DNA of 64,000 bases from Acidocella facilis ATCC 35904 (GTDB lineage: Bacteria > Pseudomonadota > Alphaproteobacteria > Acetobacterales > Acetobacteraceae), in assembly GCF_000687875.1 (NCBI RefSeq), contig NZ_JHYG01000008.1, positions 102,814-166,813 of the forward strand, read 5' to 3'. Every line of letters begins with the position of its first letter. The stretch's first letter is position 1. Position numbers and translations under genes: made by a program. Below the pieces are notes generated by a model that was given only the letters and a program-made list of their open reading frames with translations, made no database searches and had not been told where the DNA came from. Positions 1 through 10,027 of this stretch are shown piece by piece.

Positions 1-848
1 ACCCATTGCAGGAACGGTTCCATCGAAACCGGCGCCGCATCCGCAAAGCCGGTGAGTTTCAGCGCATCCTCACGGTCCGCCGCACTCGCGGTCGGAACGA
101 TCCGGTCCACCATCGTGTTCGGGAAGCGGACATTGCGCGCGATCCAGTTGGCCAGCCGGCCACTGCGCAGGCTGGCGAAATTCACCACCGCGTCGCGCAG
201 GGTGCGGCCATTCTCGGAAATATTATCGCAGCTGATGATCACCGGCGGACGCCCGCCCTCGGCATAGATCCGCTCCAGACCAAGGGCGATGGCGCCGACG
301 GCACTGCGCGGACGCAACGGCTTCAGCAGATCGTGCTGAATATCCTTATGGCTGTCCATCAGCCGGCCGCTGCTCGGCTCCAGCAGATAGCCGGTCGGCG
401 TGATCGTCAGCGTGACGATTTTCGTCCGTGGATCCGCGATGCGCGCGGGTAGGCCGAACGGATCGGTCGGGGCGTGCACGATATCGCGCAGCACGCCGAC
501 GATTTCCGCCTTGGTGCCGGCCTCGCTGCGTTCCAGCGCGGTATAGAGCCCATCCTGCGGGCGCAACTGCTCGGGCACGGTGGCGCGGGTCATGCTCGCG
601 GCGGCAATGCCCCAGCCCAGCCCTGCATCCCCTTGCGCCTCAATGGCGCGCTGCGTCGCCAGCGCCTGGTGCGCGCGATGAAACGCGCCACAGCCCAAAT
701 GCAAAATGCCGCATTCAAGCGCCATCGGATCGAAATCAGGCAGACGCGCACGATGATTCACCGCGTCCAGGCGATCAAGGCGAAGCCGTCGCGGCTCCGG
801 CAATTTTGATCGTATTGTGATATTTTCATCAAATCTATCGAGCAACAA
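1..848 (-). CDS. Mannitol dehydrogenase family NAD-dependent polyol/hexuronate oxidoreductase, partial (3' end outside window)
   Basis: The minus-strand frame is open from about 848 to the window edge and encodes the Rossmann start of the long-chain mannitol dehydrogenase family (mannitol 2-dehydrogenase, fructuronate reductase, arabinitol dehydrogenase). The N-terminal signature ILHLGCGAFHRAHQA is visible, followed by TPTGYLLEP and the CDNISENGRTLRDAV block. The family interconverts a polyol or hexonate and a ketose or hexuronate with NAD. About 282 codons are present; the C-terminal catalytic domain is missing. No ATG suits the N-terminus. A TTG at 848 lies 6 nt after GGAGGG (855-860), so I chose it. 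It is not contiguous with the second family member at 7548-8924. The substrate cannot be set from this half. Confidence 0.85.
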   Translation of the reverse strand, partial: MLLDRFDENITIRSKLPEPRRLRLDRLDAVNHRARLPDFDPMALECGILHLGCGAFHRAHQALATQRAIEAQGDAGLGWGIAAASMTRATVPEQLRPQDGLYTALERSEAGTKAEIVGVLRDIVHAPTDPFGLPARIADPRTKIVTLTITPTGYLLEPSSGRLMDSHKDIQHDLLKPLRPRSAVGAIALGLERIYAEGGRPPVIISCDNISENGRTLRDAVVNFASLRSGRLANWIARNVRFPNTMVDRIVPTASAADREDALKLTGFADAAPVSMEPFLQW

Positions 849-1167
849 ATGCGGCCCTCCTCTGCTAGGCGTCAGGAGACATTCCGCTTCAAAGAAGCAA
901 AACACGAAATCTCAAGGATTTTAGATGATCATCACCCGTGAGGTCCACCCAGAACGGCCGTCGCAGCTTCGTTTTGCCAAAATCAGACGCTGCGAATTTC
1001 CATTCTTCCTTTCACAGCGGCGCATCTTTTGTAACGTTTACGTAAATGAAAAAGCCGTAACACGTGGTCAAAAATGGGGTTTGGCGATTCGTATTTGCCG
1101 CAGTGCGGCATCTCGGTTGCCCTTCGTAACAGAATGTCAAACAGCACCCATGCTATAACGCCCCCCC
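849..1167. other. Divergent intergenic region with a TTTACGTAAA palindrome
   Basis: These 319 bases separate the leftward dehydrogenase from the rightward DUF1800 gene. They are AT-richer than the flanks and must hold both promoters. The only clear symmetry is the perfect decamer TTTACGTAAA at 1037-1046. Similar half-sites (TTTACGT/ACGTAAA) recur in the divergent promoter at 18652-18670. No convincing gene, hairpin terminator or RNA is seen here. An open frame at 925-1158 lacks a ribosome-binding site and any recognisable domain. Confidence 0.4.
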
Positions 1168-2532
1168 ATGGAACAGCTCGCGATGCACGCCTTGGTGCGC
1201 TTCGGCTATGGCGGCGGCCCGCAAACCCCGCCCCCGGCGGATGCGCCGGCCTGGCTGCACGCGCAGATCACCGGGCCGGACCCGGCTCTGGCCGCCGGCG
1301 CCTTCGCCAGCCTGCCCACCGGCCAGGCGGCTTTGGACGTTTTGCGCGAGGATGCGGTGCTGCGCCGTCAGGAACTGGCAGCGCAGGCCGCCGGCACCGC
1401 CCCCGCCGCCAAGCCCGCCTTCAAACCGCGCAGCCACCAGCTTTACCTGGATGACGCGCTGGCGCAGATCGATTTCGCCGCCACCACGGATGCGCCCTTC
1501 CGTGAGCGTCTGGTCTGGTTCTGGGCCAATCATTTCAGCGTCTCGATCCTGCAGGGCAACACCGCGCCGCTGGTCGGCCCCTTCATCCGCGAGGCGATCC
1601 GCCCGCATGTCAGCGGCCATTTCGCCGAGATGGTGCTGGCGGTGGAACGCCATCCGGCGATGCTGCTCTATCTCGACAACCAGCAATCCATCGGCCCCAA
1701 CAGCCCCGCCGGACAACGCAGCGGCAAGGGGTTGAACGAAAATCTCGGCCGCGAATGCATGGAGCTGCACACGGTCGGGCTGGAGGCGGGCTACAGCCAG
1801 GCGGATGTCACCAGCATGGCCAAGCTGCTCACCGGCTGGTCGGTCGCCACCACCGCGGAAGGCGGCGGGGATGAGCTGACCGGCTATAAATTCCGCCCCA
1901 ACGCGCATGAGCCCGGGCCGCAAATTGTGATGGGGCAGCACTTCCCGGAAGGCGAGGAAGGCGGCATCGCAGCGCTGCGATTCCTGGCCACCTATCATAC
2001 CGCCTATCACCGCATCGCCACCGGCCTCGCCACCCATTTCATCTCTGACAATCCCCCGCCCCAGGCTGTAGCGGCCCTCACCCAGTCCCTGGCGCGCTCG
2101 GGCGGGCATCTGCCCAGCGCCTATGCCACGCTGATCGGGCTGGGGCTGCAGGCGCCGAAGCTGGCTAAGGTAAAAACCCCGTTCGACTATACCATCTCCT
2201 TGCTGCGCGCCGCCCCGCCGCCGCAGCCGCCAAGGCCGGGCGCGGTGCTCTATATGCTGGCCCAGCTCGGCCAGCCGCTCTGGGCCGCCCCCTTGCCGAA
2301 TGGCTGGCCAGATAATGCCGGCGCCTGGGCAGACCCGGATCTGATGCTGGGCCGGGTGGATGCCGCCTATACCTATGCCGGGCTGCTCGCCGGGGCCAAC
2401 CCGCAGGCCATCGCCGCAACCGCGCTGGGAGGCTTGCAGAAGCCCGCCACCGGTCAGGCCATGGCCAAGGCCGGCTCCCCGCGCGAGGCTCTGGCCATGC
2501 TCTTCACCAGCCCGGAGTTTCTGCGGCGATGA
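1168..2532 (+). CDS. DUF1800 family protein
   Basis: A 454-residue protein matching the DUF1800 family: FWANHFSVS (about residue 117), MLLYLDNQQSIGP (about 172) and the NLGRECMELHTVG block (about 195) are its conserved stretches. Biochemical function is unknown. DUF1800 genes are almost always followed by a DUF1501 gene, as here, where the stop overlaps the next start by 4 bases (ATGA). No signal peptide is obvious, in contrast to its partner. It starts at the first ATG, just after a C-rich stretch without a strong Shine-Dalgarno. Confidence 0.85.
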   Translation: MEQLAMHALVRFGYGGGPQTPPPADAPAWLHAQITGPDPALAAGAFASLPTGQAALDVLREDAVLRRQELAAQAAGTAPAAKPAFKPRSHQLYLDDALAQIDFAATTDAPFRERLVWFWANHFSVSILQGNTAPLVGPFIREAIRPHVSGHFAEMVLAVERHPAMLLYLDNQQSIGPNSPAGQRSGKGLNENLGRECMELHTVGLEAGYSQADVTSMAKLLTGWSVATTAEGGGDELTGYKFRPNAHEPGPQIVMGQHFPEGEEGGIAALRFLATYHTAYHRIATGLATHFISDNPPPQAVAALTQSLARSGGHLPSAYATLIGLGLQAPKLAKVKTPFDYTISLLRAAPPPQPPRPGAVLYMLAQLGQPLWAAPLPNGWPDNAGAWADPDLMLGRVDAAYTYAGLLAGANPQAIAATALGGLQKPATGQAMAKAGSPREALAMLFTSPEFLRR

Positions 2533-3758
2533 TCCCGCATCTCCCCCTCTCCCGCCGCGCCGCCCTGCTCGGCCTCACCGCCACCGCCTTTGCCGGGCAG
2601 ACCCGCCTGGCCCTGGCCAGCGCGCCGACGGAGCAGCGCTTCATCGTCGTGCTGCTGCGCGGCGCCTTGGACGGCATGGCCGCCCTGCCGCCTTATGGCG
2701 ATGCCAATCTGGCGGGCTTGCGCGCCGGGCTGGTCCCGCCCGCCATCGGCCAGCCGAACGGCATGCTGGATCTCGGCGGCTTTTACGGGCTGCACCCGGC
2801 CCTGGCCAATCTGCACGGGCTCTACCAGGCCGGGGAGGCGCTGCCGGTGCATGCCATCGCCGGGCCCTACCGCACCCGCAGCCATTTCGAGGCCCAGGAC
2901 CTGCTGCAGCTGGGGACTGAGACCAATTCCATCAGCTCCGGCTGGCTGAACCGGCTGCTGCTGGAGCTGCCGGCCCCGCCAGGCCCGGTCGCCAAAGGGC
3001 TGGCGGTGGGGCTGGCGATGCCGCTGCTGCTGGAAGGCCGCGCCCCCGTGGGGGCCTACGCGCCGCTCGGCCTCGCCGCCGCCCCGCCGGATCTGGTGCA
3101 GAAGGCCCTGGCGCTGAACGCCCCGGACCATGTGCTCGGCCCCGCTTTGGCCCAGGGCGTGCGGGAGATGCGGTTCGATGCCCGCATCCAGCAGGCCGAA
3201 GCCATGGAAATGTCCGACGATCAGCCGCCGATGGCGAAGAGTGCGAAGCGCGTCTATGGCTTTCCGCTGCTGGCGCAGAAGGCCGGGCAGATGCTGGCCG
3301 CGCCGGACGGGCCGCGCATCGCCGCCTTCGAGCTGGAGGGCTGGGACACGCATGGCAATCAGGTGAATGCGCTGAAGGGGGCGCTGGTCAATCTGGATAC
3401 CGGGCTCGCCATGCTGAAACAATCGCTCGGGCCCGCCTGGGGCAGCACGGTGATCCTGGTCGCCACCGAATTCGGCCGCACCGCCGCGATGAACGGCACC
3501 AAGGGCACGGACCATGGCACCGCGACGGTGGCGTTTCTCATCGGCGGGCGGGTGGAGGGCGGCAAGGTGCGCGCCACCTGGCCGGGGCTGGGCCAAGGGC
3601 AGCTGTTCGAGAACCGCGATCTGGCGCCGACGGCGGATATACGCGCCTTGGCCAAGGGCGCGCTGGCGGCGCAGTTCGGGCTGCAAGGTGCGGCGCTGGA
3701 GCGCATCTTCCCCGGCAGCCTGGAGGCGCCGCCGATGGCGGGGCTGCTGCGGGCCTGA
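2529..3758 (+). CDS. DUF1501 family protein, Tat-exported
   Basis: A 409-residue protein of the DUF1501 (sulfatase/alkaline-phosphatase-like fold) family. The N-terminus carries a twin-arginine motif SRRAALLG followed by a hydrophobic stretch and a likely AxA-type cleavage near residue 30, so export by Tat is expected. Typical family segments are FIVVLLRGALDGM, a GLHPAL segment, ELEGWDTHGNQ and VATEFGRTAAMNGTKGTDHG. It is translationally coupled to the DUF1800 gene upstream. The pair's substrate is unknown. The gene ends just before a family 2 repeat at 3764, which probably terminates it. Confidence 0.86.
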   Translation: MIPHLPLSRRAALLGLTATAFAGQTRLALASAPTEQRFIVVLLRGALDGMAALPPYGDANLAGLRAGLVPPAIGQPNGMLDLGGFYGLHPALANLHGLYQAGEALPVHAIAGPYRTRSHFEAQDLLQLGTETNSISSGWLNRLLLELPAPPGPVAKGLAVGLAMPLLLEGRAPVGAYAPLGLAAAPPDLVQKALALNAPDHVLGPALAQGVREMRFDARIQQAEAMEMSDDQPPMAKSAKRVYGFPLLAQKAGQMLAAPDGPRIAAFELEGWDTHGNQVNALKGALVNLDTGLAMLKQSLGPAWGSTVILVATEFGRTAAMNGTKGTDHGTATVAFLIGGRVEGGKVRATWPGLGQGQLFENRDLAPTADIRALAKGALAAQFGLQGAALERIFPGSLEAPPMAGLLRA

Positions 3759-3763
3759 GTTTC

Positions 3764-3892
3764 AAAAGTTTTTTGGTGCCGCTTTTTTTCAAAAAAGCGG
3801 CGAAAACGTTCGGGGTGGTGACGACAATGTTGCCAACCCCCAGCGTTTGTGGGGACTTTTTGAAAAAAGCCCCCACACCCCCAAAAACTTTT
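3764..3892. repeat. Family 2 intergenic repeat, copy 1 (bidirectional terminator-like)
   Basis: This 129-bp element begins AAAAGTTTTTTGG and ends with CCAAAAACTTTT, so its ends are inverted repeats. Inside are two hairpins: GCCGCTTTTTT paired with AAAAAAGCGGC (about 3778-3801), and GGGGACTTTTT facing AAAAAAGCCCCC (about 3851-3873). A near-copy lies at 58699-58829, with most differences in the central part. Both copies sit between convergent genes (here DUF1501 and fructokinase). Poly-T runs in both directions suggest intrinsic termination on both strands. Confidence 0.85.
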
Positions 3893-3901
3893 ATAACTTA
3901 T

Positions 3902-4834
3902 TCAAATTTTTTGCAGGGCGGCCAGCACCTCAGCCCGCCCCGGCAAATCCGCCCCGGCGCGCTGGCAGGTCAGCGCCCCGGTCACGATCGCCTGGCGCAG
4001 CGCCGCCTCCGGCAAAATTTCCAGCCCGTCCCGGCTCAGTTGCCCGGCCGCCGCCAGCCCCTCCAGCAGCCCAGCCTGGAACGCATCCCCCGCCCCCACC
4101 GCATCCACCATGCTAATCGCCGGCGCCGGCAGCGCCATCTCGCCGGCCTTGGTAAAGGCCACGGCCCCTTGCTCGCTGCGCGTCACCACCACCAAAGCCG
4201 GGCGCCGCGCCAGCCAGCCGCGCGCCAGCGCCAACGGATCCTCGCCGGGATAAAGCAGCCCCAGATCCTCCTGCGACACCTTCACCATATCCGCCACTTG
4301 CAGCCACTCACCCAGGCTGGCGCGCCAGACGCCCATATCCGGCTCCACCGTCGGCCGCACATTCGGATCATAGGAAATCACCCTCTGCCCCGCCTGGGCG
4401 CGGGCAAAGCCCAGCAGCGTCGCCCCGCAAGGCTGCACCACCAGCGAGAAGGAGCCGAAATGCAGCGCGCGCACCTGCGCCGGCAGGTCCGGCAGATCCG
4501 CCGGCTCCAACAGCCGGTCCGCCATGCCGGCGCCATAAAAGGCGTAATGCGGCGAGCCCTGCGCATCGAGCTCCACCAGGCTCAACGTGGTCAGCGCCTC
4601 CTTGTCCGGGGAGAAGCGCATCTCCACCCCCTCGCCCGCCAGCGCGGCGCGCAGGCTCTGGCCCATCGGCCCGCTGGAGAAGCCGCCGAAAAACCCCACC
4701 TTCGCCCCCAGCCGCGCCAGCCCGAGCGCCACATTATAGGGTGAGCCGCCGCGATAAGCCTGCATCTGCAAGGCCGCCCCGGCCTCGCCACGCGGGAAAA
4801 TATCGTACAAAGCTTCACCACAGACCAGAAACAT
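3902..4834 (-). CDS. PfkB-family carbohydrate kinase, probable fructokinase
   Basis: A 310-residue ribokinase/PfkB fold protein. The substrate-binding GGSPYNVALGLARLG is near residue 29 and the anion-hole/catalytic-base signature DAVGAGDAFQAGLL near 244. It would phosphorylate fructose made from mannitol or sorbitol. It is the last gene of the polyol operon, 15 nt after the ROK gene. Family 2 repeat hairpins lie just downstream and probably terminate the operon. Hexose specificity is inferred from operon context; another ketose is possible. Confidence 0.85.
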   Translation of the reverse strand: MFLVCGEALYDIFPRGEAGAALQMQAYRGGSPYNVALGLARLGAKVGFFGGFSSGPMGQSLRAALAGEGVEMRFSPDKEALTTLSLVELDAQGSPHYAFYGAGMADRLLEPADLPDLPAQVRALHFGSFSLVVQPCGATLLGFARAQAGQRVISYDPNVRPTVEPDMGVWRASLGEWLQVADMVKVSQEDLGLLYPGEDPLALARGWLARRPALVVVTRSEQGAVAFTKAGEMALPAPAISMVDAVGAGDAFQAGLLEGLAAAGQLSRDGLEILPEAALRQAIVTGALTCQRAGADLPGRAEVLAALQKI

Positions 4835-4849
4835 CGTCTCTCCTTACCA

Positions 4850-6106
4850 TCACGCGGCCGCCGGGCCGGAGCCCAGCAGCGGCTTCGCCTCGGCGCTGAA
4901 TTTGCGCGCCAGAACCTCATTATTCGGCGCGAAATGGGCATAAAACGGCAGCAGCGCGGCGCCGATGGCCGGCCCATCCGGCCCCAGCCCGCCCTGGCGC
5001 AACACCGGCATCATCAACCCGCTCGGCACCAGCCGCGCCAGCGCCGCGCCCACCAGCGCCACGATCCTCGCCAGCGGCGCCGGCGGCAAAATCCCATCAA
5101 TCACAATCGCCTCGACATCCACCACCGAGAGCGCGCCGATGATCGCCTGCGCCAGCGCCGCCGCGCAATCATCCTCCCACTGCCCCAGCCAGGGCTGCGC
5201 CGCCTCGCCCAGACCGGCGAGATCGCCGATCCGGTCGATCGCCACCCCGTTTGCCCGCAAATGCCGCAGCAGCACATAGATCGAGGCGCGATGCTGCAGC
5301 AGTTCGAACGGCCCGGCGGGTGGAACTGCCCCCGGCAGGGTGGAGGCGGAGACGGGGAAGGTGTTGAAGGCGGCGGCATTGCCATTCGGCCCGGTTTCCA
5401 GATTGCCGCCCAGCACCAGCCCGCCGCCGATGATGGTGCCGAGATAGAGATAGATGAAATTGCGCTCCGCCATCCCCTGGCCGCGCACCAGCTGGGCGGT
5501 GGCGGCGGCGGAGGCGTCATTCTCGAAAAACACCTCGCGCCTTGTCTGCGCCATCAGGAAACGGGGGAAGTTGAAATCCCGCCAGCCTTGCGCCAGCGCG
5601 GCGGGGAAGCCCAGCTCCTCCTGCCAGTTATCCAGGAAATAGGGCATGGTGACGCCCACCCCCAGCAGCCGGGCGCGCTGGCGCGGGGCGAGGGAGGCTT
5701 CCAGCGTGGCGATGGCCTCCAGCGCCAGGTTGGGGACGGTCTCCGGCGCGGGGTAAGGATATTCATGCTCGACCTGGCGCAGCACCTTGCCGGAGAGATC
5801 CACCAGCACCGCCTGGATCGCCCGCCGCCCGACATGCAGCCCGATGGAAAAGGCCCGCTCGGGATTGGCCTCATACAGCACCGAGGGCTGGCCGATCTGC
5901 CCGGTGCGCTTGCCCGCCTGCACCAGATAGCCAGCCTTGTGCAGCGCATCGACAATCCCCGCCACCGCCTGCGGGGTGAGGTTGGCGCCACGCGCGATCT
6001 CGGCCTTCGAGGCCTGGCCGAGCCGGCGGATCGCCTCCAGCACCACCCGCTCGTTGTAATGCCGGATCTGCATGGCATTGCTGCCTTGGCGGGAGGCGGC
6101 GGCCAT
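4850..6106 (-). CDS. ROK family transcriptional regulator of the polyol operon
   Basis: A 418-residue ROK protein. A winged helix-turn-helix at about residues 15-75 (RHYNERVVLEAIRRLG then TPQAVAGIVDALHKAGYL) is followed by the two-lobed sugar-kinase-like ROK domain (SIGLHVGRRAIQAVLVDLSG). It is expected to be a sugar-responsive repressor in the NagC/Mlc/XylR class. The canonical ROK zinc-binding cysteine cluster is not evident, which fits a regulator that has lost kinase function. The ATG overlaps the xylulokinase stop (TGATG). Its likely target is the palindrome at 13198-13230, upstream of the first gene of the operon. Confidence 0.87.
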   Translation of the reverse strand: MAAASRQGSNAMQIRHYNERVVLEAIRRLGQASKAEIARGANLTPQAVAGIVDALHKAGYLVQAGKRTGQIGQPSVLYEANPERAFSIGLHVGRRAIQAVLVDLSGKVLRQVEHEYPYPAPETVPNLALEAIATLEASLAPRQRARLLGVGVTMPYFLDNWQEELGFPAALAQGWRDFNFPRFLMAQTRREVFFENDASAAATAQLVRGQGMAERNFIYLYLGTIIGGGLVLGGNLETGPNGNAAAFNTFPVSASTLPGAVPPAGPFELLQHRASIYVLLRHLRANGVAIDRIGDLAGLGEAAQPWLGQWEDDCAAALAQAIIGALSVVDVEAIVIDGILPPAPLARIVALVGAALARLVPSGLMMPVLRQGGLGPDGPAIGAALLPFYAHFAPNNEVLARKFSAEAKPLLGSGPAAA

Positions 6107-7548
6107 CACAGCCCCGATGCCGCGAAGGCAGCGCGAAAGCGCTGATAGCGGGCCTTATTCAACCCGGCCTGGGGGCTGAAAACCTCGCGCACGGCCGGCG
6201 CGCGGCAGACTTCCGCCTCCTCGCCGCCATCGGCCAGCCAGGCCAGACGCGCCGCCCCCAGCGCCCCCGCCGCCGCGCCGCCCTCGGCCAGCTGCAAGGG
6301 CACGCCCAAAATATCGGCCAGCATCTGGTTCCAGAGCCCGCTGCGGCTGCCACCGCCGACCAGCAGCAGCCCCTGCGCCCCGGCGCCCTCGCCCAGCGCC
6401 AGCAACCCGTCCCGCAGCCCGAACGCCACCCCCTCCAGCACCGCGTAACCCAGCGCGGCGGCGCCGTGATCCTGCCCCAGCCCGAGGAAAGCGCCGCGCG
6501 CCGTAGCGCTATTATGCGGGGTCCGCTCGCCGGTCAGATACGGCAGAAATAAAGGTACAGCCTCGCGATCCTGCGGTCGCAGCGCTGCGATTTCGGCCAG
6601 CAGCGCGGCCTCGTTCGGCTGTCCGGTCAGGCGCGTCACCCAGCGCAAGCTGGCGGCGGCAGAGAGCATCACCGACATCTGGTGCCAGCGCCCCGGCAGC
6701 GCATGGCAGAAAGCATGGATGCAGGACGCCGCATTCGGCGCGAACCCGTCGGTGGCGCGGAAAATCACCCCCGAAGTGCCGAGCGAGAGAAACCCCTGCC
6801 CCGGCCGCACAATGCCCATGCCAACAGCACTCGCGGCATTATCGCCCGCCCCGCCGGCCACCAGCACATCCGCCCCCATGCCCCAGCGCGCCGCGAGATC
6901 AGGCCGCAGCCGGCCGGCGACATCGCTGCCCTCAGCCAGGCCTGGCATCTGCTTGCGGCGCATCCCCGAAGCGGCCAGCAGCTCGTCCGACCAGTCCCGC
7001 CGGCCCACATCCAGCCAGAACGTGCCGGACGCGTCGGACATGTCCGAAATCGCCGCCCCGGTCAGGCAGAGCCGCAGATAATCCTTAGGCAGCAGCACCA
7101 GCGCGATGCGCGCGAACAGATCCGGCTCGTGCCGCGCCATCCAGAGCAGTTTCGGCGCAGTGAAGCCGGGCATGGCGCGGTTGCCGGTGAGTGCGGAGGC
7201 CTGCGGGCAGGCTTCGTCCAGCGCCGCGCATTCAGCGAAGCTGCGGCCATCATTCCACAGGATCGCCGGGCGCAGCGGGCGGTGTGCGGCATCCAGCGCC
7301 ACCGCGCCATGCATCTGGCCGGAGAGGCCGATGCCGCGTACCGCGCGCATCGCCGCCGGTTCGCGTTCGGCCAGCTCGTCCAGCGCCGAGAGCAACGCCG
7401 CCTCCCAGTCCGCCGGGTCCTGCTCGGACCAGAGCGGGCGCGGGGTGGAGATTCTCAAGCCCCGCTCCGCCTGCGTCAGCACGCGATGATCCGGCGCCAG
7501 CAGCAGCGCCTTCAGCGCCGAGGTGCCGAGATCCAGCCCGAGATACAT
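6106..7548 (-). CDS. xylB: Xylulokinase
   Basis: A 480-residue FGGY-family kinase. It opens with the phosphate-binding LGLDLGTSALKALLL and has GLSGQMHGAV near residue 80, typical of xylulokinases, and GGGSRSGLWNQMLADILG in the C-terminal domain. It phosphorylates D-xylulose to xylulose 5-phosphate, which fits the D-arabinitol dehydrogenase just upstream. The start overlaps the dehydrogenase stop (TAATG), indicating translational coupling. Length is normal for the family. Confidence 0.93.
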   Translation of the reverse strand: MYLGLDLGTSALKALLLAPDHRVLTQAERGLRISTPRPLWSEQDPADWEAALLSALDELAEREPAAMRAVRGIGLSGQMHGAVALDAAHRPLRPAILWNDGRSFAECAALDEACPQASALTGNRAMPGFTAPKLLWMARHEPDLFARIALVLLPKDYLRLCLTGAAISDMSDASGTFWLDVGRRDWSDELLAASGMRRKQMPGLAEGSDVAGRLRPDLAARWGMGADVLVAGGAGDNAASAVGMGIVRPGQGFLSLGTSGVIFRATDGFAPNAASCIHAFCHALPGRWHQMSVMLSAAASLRWVTRLTGQPNEAALLAEIAALRPQDREAVPLFLPYLTGERTPHNSATARGAFLGLGQDHGAAALGYAVLEGVAFGLRDGLLALGEGAGAQGLLLVGGGSRSGLWNQMLADILGVPLQLAEGGAAAGALGAARLAWLADGGEEAEVCRAPAVREVFSPQAGLNKARYQRFRAAFAASGL

Positions 7549-8924
7549 TACCGGCTGGCGCGCCAGGCAACGGCGCGCTCATACGCGCGGCCAATAGCGG
7601 CTTCCAGCCGCGCATCCCCGGCCAGATCGCCGAACAGCACAATGTCGCGGCAGAAGGCCAGCAGCGGCAACGGCCCTTCCAGCATGGCGCGCACGCTGGC
7701 CTCATCCATCGCCTGGTCCTGATATTCAAAGGGCAGCTTGCCCGCCGCCCAATCCTGCAGGAACAGGAAGAACAAAGCCGGGATCATCGCCACACTCTCG
7801 ATCCCCGCCGCGGCGGCGAAGCGCTGGCGGATGGTCGGCGTCACCCAGCCGGGGATTTTCGAATAGCCATCGGCGGCGACGCGCTGGTTGGTGTCGCGGA
7901 TATAGGCGTTGGAGAAGCGCTCCAGCACCTTGTCGCGATAGGCGGCGAGGTTGATCGGGCTCGGCTCCAGCACCGGCAACACGTCGTTGGTGACGTAATC
8001 ATAGGCGAAGCCGCGCACATCCTGATCCAGCGTGCCTTCATGGATGAACAGATAGCCCGCCAGCGTGCCGGCCCAGGCGATGGTGGAATGCTGGGCATTG
8101 AGCAGGCGGATTTTTGCCTCCTCATAAGGCTGCACCGAAGCCACCAGCTCCGCGCCGACCTTTTCCCAGGCCGGGCGGCCGGCGGCGAAATCATCCTCGA
8201 TCACCCATTGGATGAAATCCTCACCCATCACCGGGCATTGGTCATTCCCGCCACAGGCGGCGCGCACGCGCTCGGCGACATCCGGCAGCGGGCGCGGGGT
8301 GATGCGGTCCACCATGCAGGCCGGGGTGGTGGTGTGGGTCTTCAGCCAGGAGAGCAGCTGCTCATCGCCGCGCCGGTAGAGGAATTCCGCGAAGCCTTCA
8401 TGAAAGCGCTCGCCATTGCTGCGCAGATTATCGCAGGAGAGCAGCGTCACCTTGCCCGCATCGGCGCGCATGCGCGCATGCAGGATGGCGGCCAGCGCGC
8501 CATAGATGGTCAGCATCGTCCCCTGCTCAAGATCGCTGACCAGATCGGCGAAATTCAGATCCAGCTTGTGCTGCGGGGTGAGATAATAGCCGGCCTCGGT
8601 GACGGTGAAGGAGATGATCTTCACCTCCGGCCGGGCGCCATAGGCGATGAGGCCGGCCAGCCCCTCCTCCCACGGGATGACATGGCGGATGGATCGGATT
8701 TCCTGGTAGGCGCGCACGCCCGCCGGGGTCACGGTCTCGACATGATAGACGCCGTTCTGCGCGATCAGCGCGGCTTCCACCGCCTGCATGTCGGCGCGGA
8801 TATTGGCCCCGGCCAGCACCCAGCTTTCATCGCCGAGATCGTGCAGCGCCTGGAGATAGACGGCCTGATGCGCCCGGTGGAACGAGCCCAGACCGAGATG
8901 CAGAATGACAGAAGGATGGGACAT
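7548..8924 (-). CDS. dalD: Polyol dehydrogenase, probable D-arabinitol 4-dehydrogenase
   Basis: A 458-residue mannitol dehydrogenase family protein with LHLGLGSFHRAHQAVYLQ at the N-terminus, FTVTEAGYYL, LLSCDNLRSNGERFHEG, and the catalytic region ending in KIRLLNAQHSTIAWAGTLAG (Lys, Asn and His). The family oxidises polyols to ketoses with NAD. Proximity to xylulokinase favours D-arabitol to D-xylulose, and related enzymes also take mannitol, giving fructose for the downstream kinase. It lies 11 nt after the ABC ATPase gene. The specific arabinitol assignment is by similarity and context. Confidence 0.86.
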   Translation of the reverse strand: MSHPSVILHLGLGSFHRAHQAVYLQALHDLGDESWVLAGANIRADMQAVEAALIAQNGVYHVETVTPAGVRAYQEIRSIRHVIPWEEGLAGLIAYGARPEVKIISFTVTEAGYYLTPQHKLDLNFADLVSDLEQGTMLTIYGALAAILHARMRADAGKVTLLSCDNLRSNGERFHEGFAEFLYRRGDEQLLSWLKTHTTTPACMVDRITPRPLPDVAERVRAACGGNDQCPVMGEDFIQWVIEDDFAAGRPAWEKVGAELVASVQPYEEAKIRLLNAQHSTIAWAGTLAGYLFIHEGTLDQDVRGFAYDYVTNDVLPVLEPSPINLAAYRDKVLERFSNAYIRDTNQRVAADGYSKIPGWVTPTIRQRFAAAAGIESVAMIPALFFLFLQDWAAGKLPFEYQDQAMDEASVRAMLEGPLPLLAFCRDIVLFGDLAGDARLEAAIGRAYERAVAWRASR

Positions 8925-8935
8925 GGGGGTGTCTT

Positions 8936-10015
<1,080 letters not shown>

Positions 10016-10027
10016 CAGCAGAACATC

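Noticed and set aside
925..1158. Small open frame in the 849-1167 gap
   Set aside because: No Shine-Dalgarno, no recognised motif, and an AT-rich composition typical of promoter sequence.
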